NCBI RefSeq assembly: GCF_028198145.1
Contig: NZ_CP116338.1
Location: 620,001 to 684,000 of the forward strand
Source: Microbacterium sp. nov. GSS16
Lineage (GTDB): Bacteria > Actinomycetota > Actinomycetes > Actinomycetales > Microbacteriaceae
Direction: 5' to 3'
Length of the DNA: 64,000 bases
The notes below the pieces were generated by a model, which was given only the letters and a program-made list of their open reading frames with translations, was not told where the DNA came from and ran no database searches. This document shows positions 23,930-32,500 of the stretch, piece after piece. The position numbers were made by a program, and so were the translations under genes. Position 1 is the stretch's first letter, and the number at the start of each line of letters is the position of its first letter.

Positions 23930-25603
23930 CTACCGCTTGCCGAAGATGGCGTGCAGCAGCGGCACTGCCGACGCGCACATCAGCCCGACGCCCCACCCCG
24001 ATGCGGGCTCGAGCAGCAGCACGCCGCCGATCAGCATCCCGCCGAAGAGCACGGCGGACACCGCGCGATACGCGACCCGGATGATCCGGTCGAGGCGCAG
24101 CTCGAGGCTGGAGATGTCGAAGGTCAGCGACCCGGAGTCGAGTCTGTTGAGGACGGAGTCGACGCGGGCCGGCAGGCGCCAGAGCGTGGCGGCGTTCGCC
24201 ATCGTCTGATCGCGCATGTCCTGCATGAGGTTGCCGCCCTCGTCCCGCAGCAGCTTGGTGGCGTACGGCTCGACCGGCTCCCAGATGTTGAATGCCGAAT
24301 CGAGCGCGCTGCACATGCCCGACGTGAGCGACACGGCGCGAAGGAGCAGCAGCAGCTTCTCGGGGAACTGCACGGGCAGCGAGCGCACCGTCTCGCCGAA
24401 CTCCATCCCGAACCTCTGCAGCTCACGCGGGTCGACATCGCGCAGCTCGTTGAAGCCCATGCCGCCGAAGCGTGCGAAGAGCACTGAGAGGGCGCGCTCG
24501 AGCTCGACGGTGTTCGTCGAGGGCAGCAGCACGCCGATCTGCTGCGCGGCGACGATCATGCCGTGACTGTCGCGCGCGGCGACGGCGATGACGAGGGTGC
24601 GCAGGCCCGCCCGGATGCCGTCCGGCACCTCCGCCATCATCCCGAAGTCGATGAAGGTGAGACGCCAGTCGTCGCCGTCGAGGGGCGTCACGAAGACGTT
24701 GCCGGGGTGGGGGTCGGCGTGCACGAACGAGTGGGTGAAGACCTGGTCGAGCATCACCTGGGCGAACACGTGGGCGACGTCGGCGGGGTGGATTCCGGCC
24801 GCGCGCAGCGCCGCCGTGTCGCTGATCTTGATCGCAGTGACGTCTTCGAGCGTGAGCACGCGGCGCGTCGAACGCTCCCAGACCACCGCGGGCGCGCCGA
24901 CTCGGGCATCCGCAGCGAAATCCGACGCGAAGCGCTCGGCGCTGGCCGCCTCGTGCAGGTAGTCGATCTCCTCGTGGCAGGTCGCGGCGAACTCCTCGAC
25001 GAGCGCGGGTGCGTCGACGCGCGACGACACCGCACGCACGCGCGACGCCCAGCGCGACACCCGGCGCAGCGCCGCGAGATCGACCGCGACGATCTCGTCG
25101 ATGCCGGGGCGCTGCACCTTGACGATCACGCGCTCGAGACCGGTGTCGGCCGCGTCGGCAGCCGACAGTGTGGCGCGGTGCGCTTGACCGAGGGATGCCG
25201 CGGCCACCGGCTCCGGGTCGAACGACGCGAACGCCTGTGCGAGTGGCATCCCGAGTTCCGCTTCGGCGGCGGCACGGATGTCGTCGAACCGCTCGGCGGG
25301 AACCTCGTCCTGCAGGTCGGCGAGCTCGGCGGTGATCTCGGGCGGCAGCACGTCGAGACGTGACGACATGAACTGCCCGACCTTGATCATGAGCCCGCCG
25401 AGCTCGACGGCGAGCGCGCGGAAGCGTCGAGCGAGCCGCAGCATCCGGGCATCCCGCGTGCGATCGGCTACGCGGCCCAGCCCGAAGCGCGGCAGCACGA
25501 GCTCGAACCACCAGATCTGCGCGAACGCGCGTGCCGCGAAGCGCAGGATGCGGCGATAGCGAGCCCGATGCACTGCTGCCGAACCCCCTTCTGGCGCGGT
25601 CAC
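23930..25603 (-). CDS. AarF/UbiB (ABC1) family kinase-like protein
   Basis: A 557-residue atypical kinase. The N-terminal extension contains LMIKVGQFMSSR, the KxGQ motif that replaces the protein-kinase P-loop, then PPEITAELADLQDEVP. AAASLGQAHRATL is the Ala-rich loop, VIVKVQRPG carries the VAIK-like Lys, and HADPHPGNVFV holds the catalytic Asp-Asn pair, with LTFIDFGMMAEVP as the DFG motif. The C-terminus has two hydrophobic segments (about 505-550), anchoring it to the membrane. Homologues support quinone biosynthesis or lipid handling; actinobacteria use menaquinone, so the substrate here is unclear. ATGA coupling with the upstream PadR gene (25600-25603) suggests joint control. Confidence 0.9.
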   Translation of the reverse strand: MTAPEGGSAAVHRARYRRILRFAARAFAQIWWFELVLPRFGLGRVADRTRDARMLRLARRFRALAVELGGLMIKVGQFMSSRLDVLPPEITAELADLQDEVPAERFDDIRAAAEAELGMPLAQAFASFDPEPVAAASLGQAHRATLSAADAADTGLERVIVKVQRPGIDEIVAVDLAALRRVSRWASRVRAVSSRVDAPALVEEFAATCHEEIDYLHEAASAERFASDFAADARVGAPAVVWERSTRRVLTLEDVTAIKISDTAALRAAGIHPADVAHVFAQVMLDQVFTHSFVHADPHPGNVFVTPLDGDDWRLTFIDFGMMAEVPDGIRAGLRTLVIAVAARDSHGMIVAAQQIGVLLPSTNTVELERALSVLFARFGGMGFNELRDVDPRELQRFGMEFGETVRSLPVQFPEKLLLLLRAVSLTSGMCSALDSAFNIWEPVEPYATKLLRDEGGNLMQDMRDQTMANAATLWRLPARVDSVLNRLDSGSLTFDISSLELRLDRIIRVAYRAVSAVLFGGMLIGGVLLLEPASGWGVGLMCASAVPLLHAIFGKR

Positions 25604-26178
25604 CCCTCGGCGAGGATCGCGTACAGCCTACGCCGGGCGTCTTCGAGGATCTCGACGCCCTGCTTCACCTGATCCGGGGTGCCGGTGCGGCCCAGCTGCG
25701 CGGCCGCGCTGGCGAGCTCCATGCCCGCCTTGGGAAGGCCGCCGAGAGGGCTCGACCCGCTTCCGCCGCGCTGACCGGCGCCCTCCCAGGGGGCCGGCCT
25801 CGCGGCCAGCGCCTCGGATTCGGCGATCCCGGCGTCGGTGAGCGAGTAGGTCTTGCGACCGCCCTGCTCGTCGGCGCTGATGAGACCCTCGTCGGCGAGC
25901 AGCTGCAGGGTCGGGTAGACCGAGCCCGCGCTGGGCTTCCACGCCCCGCCCGAGCGCTCGCTGATCTCGCTGATGATCTGGTAGCCGTGCATCGGCCGCT
26001 CGGCGAGCAGCGAGATGACCGCCGCGCGCACGTCACCGCGCGCCATGCGCGAGCCGCCGGTGCGCTGCTCGAATCCGCTGCGCAGCTGCTCGACGGCCTC
26101 CCACACGCCGGCGAGCGGATTGCCCGCACCGTTGCTCGAGCCGAAGTTGAACCCACTGGAGGGGAACGATCCGTTCAT
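25600..26178 (-). CDS. PadR family transcriptional regulator
   Basis: A 192-residue regulator. The N-terminal about 45 residues are Gly/Ser/Asn-rich and probably disordered. The winged helix is ARGDVRAAVISLLAERPMHGYQI with KPSAGSVYPTLQLLADEGLI as the recognition helix and wing, followed by KTYSLTDAG. The helical C-terminal dimerisation part is about 70 residues, the PadR-s1 length. It is co-translated with the UbiB-like gene. A palindromic AACGA...TCGTT element lies 29 bases upstream of its start. Confidence 0.88.
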   Translation of the reverse strand: MNGSFPSSGFNFGSSNGAGNPLAGVWEAVEQLRSGFEQRTGGSRMARGDVRAAVISLLAERPMHGYQIISEISERSGGAWKPSAGSVYPTLQLLADEGLISADEQGGRKTYSLTDAGIAESEALAARPAPWEGAGQRGGSGSSPLGGLPKAGMELASAAAQLGRTGTPDQVKQGVEILEDARRRLYAILAEG

Positions 26179-26206
26179 GATGACCTCCTGTTGTTGAACG
26201 ATGCTT

Positions 26207-26220
26207 AACGATATGTCGTT
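26207..26220. promoter_or_regulatory. Candidate PadR operator
   Basis: AACGATATGTCGTT has 5-base arms AACGA/TCGTT around TATG. Related AACGAT-like words sit just before it (26197-26202) and GTGTCGTT just after it, so several half sites cluster within about 35 bases upstream of the PadR start. The position suits autorepression. Confidence 0.45.
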
Positions 26221-26252
26221 GAGTGTCGTTCGGCAAGAGGTTGTTCACCCGA

Positions 26253-27080
26253 TTAAACGCCGTCGGCTCCGGCCCGTTCGGCCGCGAGCTCGGTGAGCTC
26301 CGCCGCGGCCTCGTGCAGCGCCCGTACGACCTCGACGACCGTCGCATCGGTGATCCGCGCCGCAGGCCCCGAGACCGACACGGCAGCAGGCTGACCCAGC
26401 CCCTGCACCGAGACGGCGATGCAGCGCACGCCGACCTCCTGCTCGCTGTCGTCGGCGGCGAACCCGCGCCTGCGCGCCCGGCGCAGGTCGGTGATGAACG
26501 CCTCTTCGTCGGTGATCGTCTGTGGCGTGAAACGCGGCAGGCCGGTGCGGGTGATCAGCGCGCGCACCTGCCGCTCGGGCATGGTCGAGAGCATCGCTTT
26601 GCCCACGCCGGTGGAGTGCGGCAGCACGCGGCGGCCGATCTCGGTGAACATGCGCATGCGCTGGCGCGAGGCGACCTGCCCGGCGTACAGCACGAGGTCG
26701 CCGTCGAGCACGGCGAAGTTGGCCGTCTCGTGGAATCTGTCTTCGAGCCGGCGCAGCAGCGGCTGCGCGGCATCGGCGAGCGGCGGCACGGCGTGCCTGC
26801 CGAGCGAGATCAGGCTCGCGCCGAGCGCGTAGCGGCGGTCTTCGAGCTGGCGCACGTAACCGAGGTGGTACAACGTGCCGAGCAGGCGATGCGCGGTGGG
26901 CACCGCGAGTCCGGTGCGAGCGGCGATGGATGCCAGCGACGCCTCCCCTCCGGATGCCGACAGGGCCTCCAGCAGCGAGAACGCACGCGCCACGGACTGC
27001 ACCATTCCGGCCGGGGCGGTGCCGCTCGATGGGGTGCGGGGCCCTGGGGTTGCAGCTGTTCCCTCCATGAGTTCCATCAT
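26253..27080 (-). CDS. IclR family transcriptional regulator
   Basis: A 275-residue IclR regulator: SVARAFSLLEALSASGGEASLASIAARTGL, then VPTAHRLLGTLYHLGYV as the winged helix-turn-helix, and an effector domain with STGVGKAMLSTMPE, DEEAFITDLRRARRRGFAADDSE and RCIAVSVQG. It is divergent from the small gene and malate synthase G, 67 bases away, and so probably controls glyoxylate use there, with glyoxylate or a related acid as the ligand by analogy. Two adjacent ATGs (27080 and 27077) are possible starts, and a third lies at 27068. Confidence 0.85.
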   Translation of the reverse strand: MMELMEGTAATPGPRTPSSGTAPAGMVQSVARAFSLLEALSASGGEASLASIAARTGLAVPTAHRLLGTLYHLGYVRQLEDRRYALGASLISLGRHAVPPLADAAQPLLRRLEDRFHETANFAVLDGDLVLYAGQVASRQRMRMFTEIGRRVLPHSTGVGKAMLSTMPERQVRALITRTGLPRFTPQTITDEEAFITDLRRARRRGFAADDSEQEVGVRCIAVSVQGLGQPAAVSVSGPAARITDATVVEVVRALHEAAAELTELAAERAGADGV

Positions 27081-27147
27081 ATGAAATCGCCGCTCCGAAA
27101 GATGCGCCGGTGCCTAATCTGGAACTGCACTTTTGGAGGGGAACGAC

Positions 27148-27372
27148 ATGACGACCACGCGCACCGCCCTCATCCCCGACGTGTTCGCCGTGGCCCTGCC
27201 CCTGGGCACGGGAGGGCTGCTGACGACGATCGACGGCGGTCTGCCCATCTACTTCGGCGACGAGCACGCCGGTGGCCTCGGGGTCGCCGGCGGCACCCCC
27301 GCGCAGGACGCGGAGATCGCCCTGGAGACCCTGCGCCGGATCGGCGCTCGAACAGAAGGAATGGAATTATGA
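27148..27372 (+). CDS. Small protein co-translated with malate synthase G
   Basis: A 74-residue protein, MTTTRTALIPDVFAVALPLG and onward, with no transmembrane helix and no family I recognise. GGAGGGG precedes its ATG by six bases, and its stop overlaps the malate synthase ATG (ATGA), so it is surely translated and coupled. TAATCT at about 27115 may be its -10 element. A role linked to glyoxylate metabolism is inferred from position only. Confidence 0.7.
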   Translation: MTTTRTALIPDVFAVALPLGTGGLLTTIDGGLPIYFGDEHAGGLGVAGGTPAQDAEIALETLRRIGARTEGMEL

Positions 27373-29546
27373 CCTCGCACCTCAGTCGCGCCGATCTGTC
27401 GGTCGCCGCCCCCATCGTCGAGTTCGCCGAGGCGGCGCTCGCCGAGAGCGGGCGCGACATCGACGAGTTCTGGGCCGGCGCCAGTGCGATCATCCACGAC
27501 CTCGGCCCCCGCAATGCAGAGCTGCTGGCGAAGCGCGATGAGCTGCAGCAGAAGATCGACGAGTTCCACCGCGCCAACCCCGGCATGCCCGAGAAGGACG
27601 CGTATCGCGCCCTGCTCACCGACATCGGGTACCTGGTTCCAGAGCCCGCCGACGTCACCGTCACCACTGAGAACGTCGACCCCGAGATCGCGACGATGGC
27701 CGGCCCCCAGCTGGTCGTGCCGCTGCTGAACGCCCGCTTCGCGATCAACGCCGCCAACGCCCGCTGGGGTTCGCTGTACGACGCCCTCTACGGCACCGAC
27801 GCCATCGACCAGTCCGGCGAGCTCGCGCCCGGCAAGGAGTTCAACTTCGCCCGCGCCGCCGCGGTCGTCGAGCGCGGCCGCGAACTGCTCGACCAGATCG
27901 CTCCGCTCGCCGAGGGATCGCACCGCGACGCCACCGGCTACGCCGTCGACGCCGACGGTCTGATCGTGCGCACCGCCGACGGCGACCGCCGCCCGACCGA
28001 CCCGTCGGGATTCGTCGGGTACACCGGTGAGGCGGATGCCCCGGCGGCCGTGCTGCTGGTGCACCACGGTCTGCACGCCGAGATCGTCATCGACCGCTCG
28101 GGCCGCATCGGCGCGACGGATGCCGCCGGTGTGCAGGACATCATCCTGGAATCGGCTATCACGACGATCCTCGACCTCGAGGACTCGGTCGCGGCCGTCG
28201 ACGGCGAGGACAAGGCGCTCGGCTACCGCAACTGGCATGCGTTCATGGACGGCTCGATCAGCGAATCGGTGACCAAGAACGGCCGCACCTTCACCCGCGT
28301 GCCGAACGCCGACCGCGTCTACACGACCGCGGACGGCGGCGAGATCACCCTGCCGGGTCGCGCGGTGCTGTTCATCCGCAACGTCGGCCACCTCATGCGC
28401 ACGCCCGCCGTGCTCGACCGCCACGGCGAGGAGGTGTTCGAGGGCATCCTCGACGCGATCATGACGTCGCTCGGCTCGCTGCCCGAGCTCGAGGGCCCGA
28501 ACAAGGGCACCAACTCGCGCACCGGATCGATGTATATCGTGAAGCCGAAGATGCACGGCCCCGAAGAGGTGGCCTTCGCCGTCGAGCTGTTCGGTCGCGC
28601 CGAGCAGCTGCTGGGCCTGCCTGCGCGCACCATGAAGATCGGCATCATGGACGAGGAGCGCCGCACGTCGGCGAACCTCAAGGCTGCCATCGCTGCGGCA
28701 TCCGACCGCGTCGCCTTCATCAACACCGGATTCCTCGACCGCACCGGCGACGAGATCCACACCTCGATGCATGCCGGGCCGTTCCTGCCGAAGGCGCTGA
28801 TCAAGCAGCAGCCGTTCATGAAGGCGTATGAAGACCGCAACGTCTCGATCGGTCTGGAGTGCGGGCTGGGCGGGCACGCGCAGATCGGCAAGGGCATGTG
28901 GGCAGAGCCCGACCTCATGCACGACATGCTCGAGAAGAAGATCGCCCACGTGCAGTCCGGCGCCTCCACGGCGTGGGTGCCCTCGCCGACCGCCGGAACC
29001 TTGCACGCGCTGCACTACCACCAGGTCGACCCGATCGCCGTGCGGGCGACGCTCGCCCCCACCGGTGACAAGGCGCTCGACGCGCTGCTGGTGCCGCCGC
29101 TGGCCGGCGAGGGCGACCTCACGCCCGAGGTCGTCGCGCAGGAGATCGACAACAACGTGCAGTCGATCCTCGGCTACGTGGTGCGCTGGATCGATCAGGG
29201 CATCGGTGTCTCGAAGGTGCCCGACATCCACGACGTCGGACTGATGGAAGATCGCGCCACCCTGCGCATCTCGAGCCAGCTGCTGGCCAACTGGCTCACC
29301 CACGCCGTGATCACCGAAGAGCAGATCGACGACAGCCTGCGCCGCCTGGCCGTCGTCGTCGACGAGCAGAACGCCGGCGACCCGAACTACGAGAAGCTCG
29401 CCTTCGCCGAGGGCGAGAAGCCGGGCATCGCGTATACCGCGGCCCGTCGCCTGATCGTCGAGGGCGCCGCGCAGCCCAGCGGATACACCGAGCCGCTGCT
29501 GCACGGCCTGCGTCGTGAGAAGAAGGCCGAGCAGGCCTCGGGCTGA
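27369..29546 (+). CDS. glcB: Malate synthase G
   Basis: A 725-residue enzyme that condenses glyoxylate and acetyl-CoA to malate. The length and motifs match isoform G: HHGLHAEIVIDR, TTILDLEDSVAAVDGEDK, LFIRNVGHLMRTPAV, the signature GPNKGTNSRTGSMYIVKPKM, KIGIMDEERRTSANL, FINTGFLDRTGDEIHTSM and PSPTAGTLHALHYHQ near the active-site Asp. The start at 27369 is fixed by coupling with the small gene upstream; the longer frame reaching back to 26223 crosses the divergent IclR gene and is not coding. It serves the glyoxylate shunt or glycolate use, probably under the divergent IclR regulator. Confidence 0.95.
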   Translation: MTSHLSRADLSVAAPIVEFAEAALAESGRDIDEFWAGASAIIHDLGPRNAELLAKRDELQQKIDEFHRANPGMPEKDAYRALLTDIGYLVPEPADVTVTTENVDPEIATMAGPQLVVPLLNARFAINAANARWGSLYDALYGTDAIDQSGELAPGKEFNFARAAAVVERGRELLDQIAPLAEGSHRDATGYAVDADGLIVRTADGDRRPTDPSGFVGYTGEADAPAAVLLVHHGLHAEIVIDRSGRIGATDAAGVQDIILESAITTILDLEDSVAAVDGEDKALGYRNWHAFMDGSISESVTKNGRTFTRVPNADRVYTTADGGEITLPGRAVLFIRNVGHLMRTPAVLDRHGEEVFEGILDAIMTSLGSLPELEGPNKGTNSRTGSMYIVKPKMHGPEEVAFAVELFGRAEQLLGLPARTMKIGIMDEERRTSANLKAAIAAASDRVAFINTGFLDRTGDEIHTSMHAGPFLPKALIKQQPFMKAYEDRNVSIGLECGLGGHAQIGKGMWAEPDLMHDMLEKKIAHVQSGASTAWVPSPTAGTLHALHYHQVDPIAVRATLAPTGDKALDALLVPPLAGEGDLTPEVVAQEIDNNVQSILGYVVRWIDQGIGVSKVPDIHDVGLMEDRATLRISSQLLANWLTHAVITEEQIDDSLRRLAVVVDEQNAGDPNYEKLAFAEGEKPGIAYTAARRLIVEGAAQPSGYTEPLLHGLRREKKAEQASG

Positions 29547-29580
29547 GGTCGGTTCGCTCTAGGGGGATGGGCGGCTAATT

Positions 29581-29611
29581 CGGGTGAGCGGCGCCTCGGG
29601 TGAGCGGCGCC
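29581..29611 (+). repeat. Tandem 15-base direct repeat
   Basis: CGGGTGAGCGGCGCC occurs twice with a one-base spacer in the 181-base gap after malate synthase G, followed by another GGCGCCC-rich stretch up to 29650 that could fold into a terminator. No gene is seen in the gap. Confidence 0.6.
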
Positions 29612-29727
29612 CGGGTCGTTCGGCGCCCCCGGGCGGGCGGCGAGCGCAGCCGACCGGTGGGATGGCAGACGCGGCGCCCGGCGTCAACCCATTCCGCCGG
29701 CCCGGGCATCCGACCTACTCTCTTCTC

Positions 29728-31311
29728 ATGAGCGAGCTCACCGCCCCGACCGGACGCGAACCGGCGCTGCGCGCCATCCCCCGAGACGACGGCTCGGCAC
29801 CGCGCGTGCTGGTGTTCGGCGCGACCGGATACATCGGCGGGCGCCTCACCCCGCGACTGCTGAACGCCGGATACCGGGTGCGGGTGCTGGCCCGCGACGC
29901 GGCTCGCGCGCAGTCGTTCGCGTGGGGTCCCGACGTCGAGATCGTCGAGGGCGAGGCGCAGGATCGGGATGCCGTCGCCGAGGCCATGCGCGATGTCGAC
30001 GTCGTCTACTACCTGGTGCACTCGATGACCGGCGGGAAGGACTTCGAGGAGAAGGACACGGCGGCTGCCGAGTCGGTGGCGGATGCCGCGGCCGCGGCCG
30101 GCGTGAGCCGGATCGTGTACCTCGGCGGGCTGCATCCGGACGACGTCGAGCTCTCGCCGCACCTGCGCTCGCGGGTGCGGGTGGGCGAGATCTTCCTCGA
30201 GTCCGGTGTGCCGACGCTCGTGCTGCAGGCGGGTGTGGTGATCGGGTCGGGGTCGGCGTCGTTCGAGATGATCCGGCACCTGACCGATGTGCTGCCGTAC
30301 ATGCCCGCGCCGAAGTGGGTGCGCAACCGCATCCAGCCGATCGCGATCCGCGACGTGCTGCACTACCTGCTGGCCGCCGCACGCGTCGACGAGTCAGTGA
30401 ACACGGCGGTCGACGTCGGCGGCCCCGACGTACTGCGCTACGGGCAGATGATGAACGGCTACGCCCTCGAGGCCGGGTTGCGGCAGCGCGCGATCGCGTC
30501 GCTGCCGGTGCTGACTCCGCGGCTGGCGTCGCACTGGGTGAATCTGGTCACGCCGGTGCCGCGGTCGATCGCCCGCCCGCTGGTCGAATCGCTGCAGAAC
30601 GAATGCGTGATGAAGAATCATGCGATCGACGACCTGATCCCCCGCCCCGAGGGCGGCCTGACGCCCTACCGGAAGGCGGTCGCGATGGCGCTCGGCCGGG
30701 TGGATGCCGACGGCGTCGAGACCAGTTGGCAGGATGCCGAGGTGTCTGGCGCGCCGAGCGATCCGCTGCCGAGCGACCCTGATTGGGCCGGGCGCACGGT
30801 GTTCACTGACGAGAGATCGGTGAACACGACGGCGCCGGTGGCCGAGGTGTGGCGCGTGATCACCGGCATCGGCGGCGAGAACGGCTGGTACTCCTCCCGG
30901 TTCCTCTGGGCGGTGCGCGGTGTCATGGACCGCGTGATCGGCGGTGTCGGTCTGCGTCGGGGGCGGCGCAGCCGCTCGACGGTGCGGCCCGGCGATGCCG
31001 TCGACTTCTGGCGGGTCGAGGCGGTCGAGGAGCCGCTGGTGCTCGAGTCGGGCGAGGGCTCTCGAGGTGGTCTGCTGCGGTTGCGGGCCGAGATGATCGT
31101 GCCAGGGTCGGCATGGCTCGAGCTGCGGGCTGTTCCGGATGCCGACGGCACCCGCTACGAGCAGCGCGCGGTGTTCTTCCCGCGCGGACTGCTCGGCCGG
31201 TTGTACTGGCTGGCGGTGCTGCCGTTCCACGGCTTCATCTTCACCGGCATGGCCGCGCGCATCACCGCCGAAGCGGAGGGCGGGGCGAGCAAGGCCGATC
31301 GCGGTCATTGA
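29728..31311 (+). CDS. NAD(P)-binding epimerase-like protein with DUF2867 domain
   Basis: A 527-residue two-domain protein. The N-terminal 330 residues form an atypical SDR fold: VLVFGATGYIGGRLTPRLL with the TGxxGxxG loop, VDVVYYLVHSMTGGKDFEEK, and RIVYLGGLHPD. The C-terminal about 180 residues are DUF2867/SRPBCC-like, from TTAPVAEVWRVITGIGGENGWY to a hydrophobic end (LAVLPFHGFIFTGM) that may sit on the membrane. The pairing is known in uncharacterised bacterial proteins; the substrate is unknown. ATG 29728 is chosen over the low-complexity frame from 29584. Confidence 0.82.
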   Translation: MSELTAPTGREPALRAIPRDDGSAPRVLVFGATGYIGGRLTPRLLNAGYRVRVLARDAARAQSFAWGPDVEIVEGEAQDRDAVAEAMRDVDVVYYLVHSMTGGKDFEEKDTAAAESVADAAAAAGVSRIVYLGGLHPDDVELSPHLRSRVRVGEIFLESGVPTLVLQAGVVIGSGSASFEMIRHLTDVLPYMPAPKWVRNRIQPIAIRDVLHYLLAAARVDESVNTAVDVGGPDVLRYGQMMNGYALEAGLRQRAIASLPVLTPRLASHWVNLVTPVPRSIARPLVESLQNECVMKNHAIDDLIPRPEGGLTPYRKAVAMALGRVDADGVETSWQDAEVSGAPSDPLPSDPDWAGRTVFTDERSVNTTAPVAEVWRVITGIGGENGWYSSRFLWAVRGVMDRVIGGVGLRRGRRSRSTVRPGDAVDFWRVEAVEEPLVLESGEGSRGGLLRLRAEMIVPGSAWLELRAVPDADGTRYEQRAVFFPRGLLGRLYWLAVLPFHGFIFTGMAARITAEAEGGASKADRGH

Positions 31312-31351
31312 GCAGGCGGTCGTTGAGCGAGCGCCAGCGAGTCGAAACGCC
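31307..31351 (+). repeat. Dispersed GTTGAGCGAGCG...GTCGAAACG-type repeat
   Basis: CGTTGAGCGAGCGCCAGCGAGTCGAAACGC (only the ends GTTGAGCGAGCG and GTCGAAACG are diagnostic) follows the stop codon, preceded by a partial copy (ATTGAGCAGGC). Such elements recur between genes in Microbacteriaceae, as I recall; copy number here was not tested. Confidence 0.5.
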
Positions 31352-31451
31352 GCCGACAAACGACCCCATCACCCGAGAGGGTTTGTCAACGGGCATCCGG
31401 AGCGCATCCCGGGATGACACGCTGAACCTCCACCGACAGACGGGAGTCACG

Positions 31452-31661
31452 ATGTCCGATCCCACGCCGTTCCCCACCGACCCGATGAAGGCCGAGGGCA
31501 CCGACCCCGACCTGAGCAAGGATGACGACTCGCGTCAGGCATCCGGCGCAGCAGACGAAGACCGCCCCGACGACCGCGAGCCCACTCACGACGAGCAGAT
31601 GCGCGACCGCAGAGCAGCCGAGCAGCAGGACTTCGGCGAGAAGTACACGAACATCGACTGA
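31452..31661 (+). CDS. Small acidic hypothetical protein
   Basis: A 69-residue, strongly hydrophilic protein (Asp, Glu, Arg rich) with no hydrophobic segment; it ends EQQDFGEKYTNID. Its composition suggests an intrinsically disordered, possibly stress-related protein. It is followed by a perfect hairpin terminator shared with the convergent DUF3072-like gene. No family recognised. Confidence 0.6.
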   Translation: MSDPTPFPTDPMKAEGTDPDLSKDDDSRQASGAADEDRPDDREPTHDEQMRDRRAAEQQDFGEKYTNID

Positions 31662-31670
31662 TGGCCGCGT

Positions 31671-31697
31671 CGCCGGCGCACCGATGGTGCGCCGGCG
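31671..31697. terminator. Perfect hairpin terminator between convergent genes
   Basis: CGCCGGCGCACC (31671-31682) pairs perfectly with GGTGCGCCGGCG (31686-31697) across a three-base loop. It occupies most of the 39-base gap between the stops of two convergent genes and so probably ends both transcripts. Confidence 0.85.
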
Positions 31698-31700
31698 GCG

Positions 31701-31937
31701 TCACGACGTGCCGCGGCCCGACTTCTGCTGCAGACGCTCGATCTGCTCGGATGCCTGGGCCTTGTTGAGGTCACCGGGCAGCTCCTCGCCGGCCTCGCGA
31801 GCGAGGGTGTCGAGGTAGCTCCGCTGGGGCGCGGTCATCGGCTCATCGCCCGTGACCCAGTCGGACGGATCTTTCGCCGCGGGGTTCTGCGGGTCTTCGG
31901 CGCCGAGGGTCTCTTCGGAATCATTGATGTCAGACAT
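31701..31937 (-). CDS. DUF3072-like small protein
   Basis: A 78-residue protein. The C-terminal core PMTAPQRSYLDTLAREAGEELPGDLNKAQASEQIERLQ has the DUF3072 pattern (MT..Q...L..L..EAGE...L.K..AS..I..L). The N-terminal 30 residues are acidic and probably flexible. The fold resembles small SAP-like or linker helices; function unknown. The ATG at 31937 is preferred over 31997, whose frame runs into the divergent intergenic region. Confidence 0.75.
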   Translation of the reverse strand: MSDINDSEETLGAEDPQNPAAKDPSDWVTGDEPMTAPQRSYLDTLAREAGEELPGDLNKAQASEQIERLQQKSGRGTS

Positions 31938-32035
31938 GCGGCGAGCGTACGCCGCGTCACCGACACCCCGAGCGGGATTGACAATCGCCTCTGCCATCGG
32001 CGCCGATGTCGGCGCCGCCCGTCACAATGGCTGAG

Positions 32036-32410
32036 ATGAGCGACGACCTGGATGACCGGCTGCGCCGGATCGGGCAGCATCCGTTCCGGGCGCGGTTCCA
32101 TCTGCGCGGGCGTGACAGGGCGATCGTCGATCTGCGCGGCATCGAGACCATCCGCCGACACGCCCGCGAGATCGTCGATCAGCGGCTCGCGCCGGCCGAG
32201 CCGCGCAACGACGGCAAGCAGACGCCGTACCGCGGGCACCCGGTCTTCGTCGCGCAGCACGCCACCGCCACCTGCTGCCGCACCTGCCTGTCGCGCTGGC
32301 ATGGCATCCCCAAGGGGCACGCGCTCACCGACGGCGAGCGCGAGTACGTCGTCGAGGCGATCAGCCGATGGATCGTCGCGGAGTATCTGCCGAAGACGCC
32401 GCCGGCGTGA
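32036..32410 (+). CDS. DUF4186 family protein
   Basis: A 124-residue protein matching DUF4186. The features are RFHLRGRDRAIVDLRGIETIRRHA (short core DLRG), then QHATATCCRTCLSRWHGIPKG with a possible metal-binding Cys/His set (CCRTC and WH), and GEREYVVEAISRWI. The family is small, widespread and uncharacterised. The ATG at 32036 is closest to a usable ribosome site. It is divergent from the DUF3072-like gene. Confidence 0.82.
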   Translation: MSDDLDDRLRRIGQHPFRARFHLRGRDRAIVDLRGIETIRRHAREIVDQRLAPAEPRNDGKQTPYRGHPVFVAQHATATCCRTCLSRWHGIPKGHALTDGEREYVVEAISRWIVAEYLPKTPPA

Positions 32411-32500
32411 CCCGGGAGCGCGGAGCACGAGCAGCATCCGTGGCATCCGCTCTACTCTGGAACGTCTGCCTCATCCCTGCGAGGCGCGCTCAGGAGCCGC

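Noticed and set aside
26223..27368. N-terminal extension of malate synthase G to 1107 residues
   Set aside because: It overlaps the divergent IclR gene and the small coupled gene; the family length of about 725 residues fits the start at 27369.
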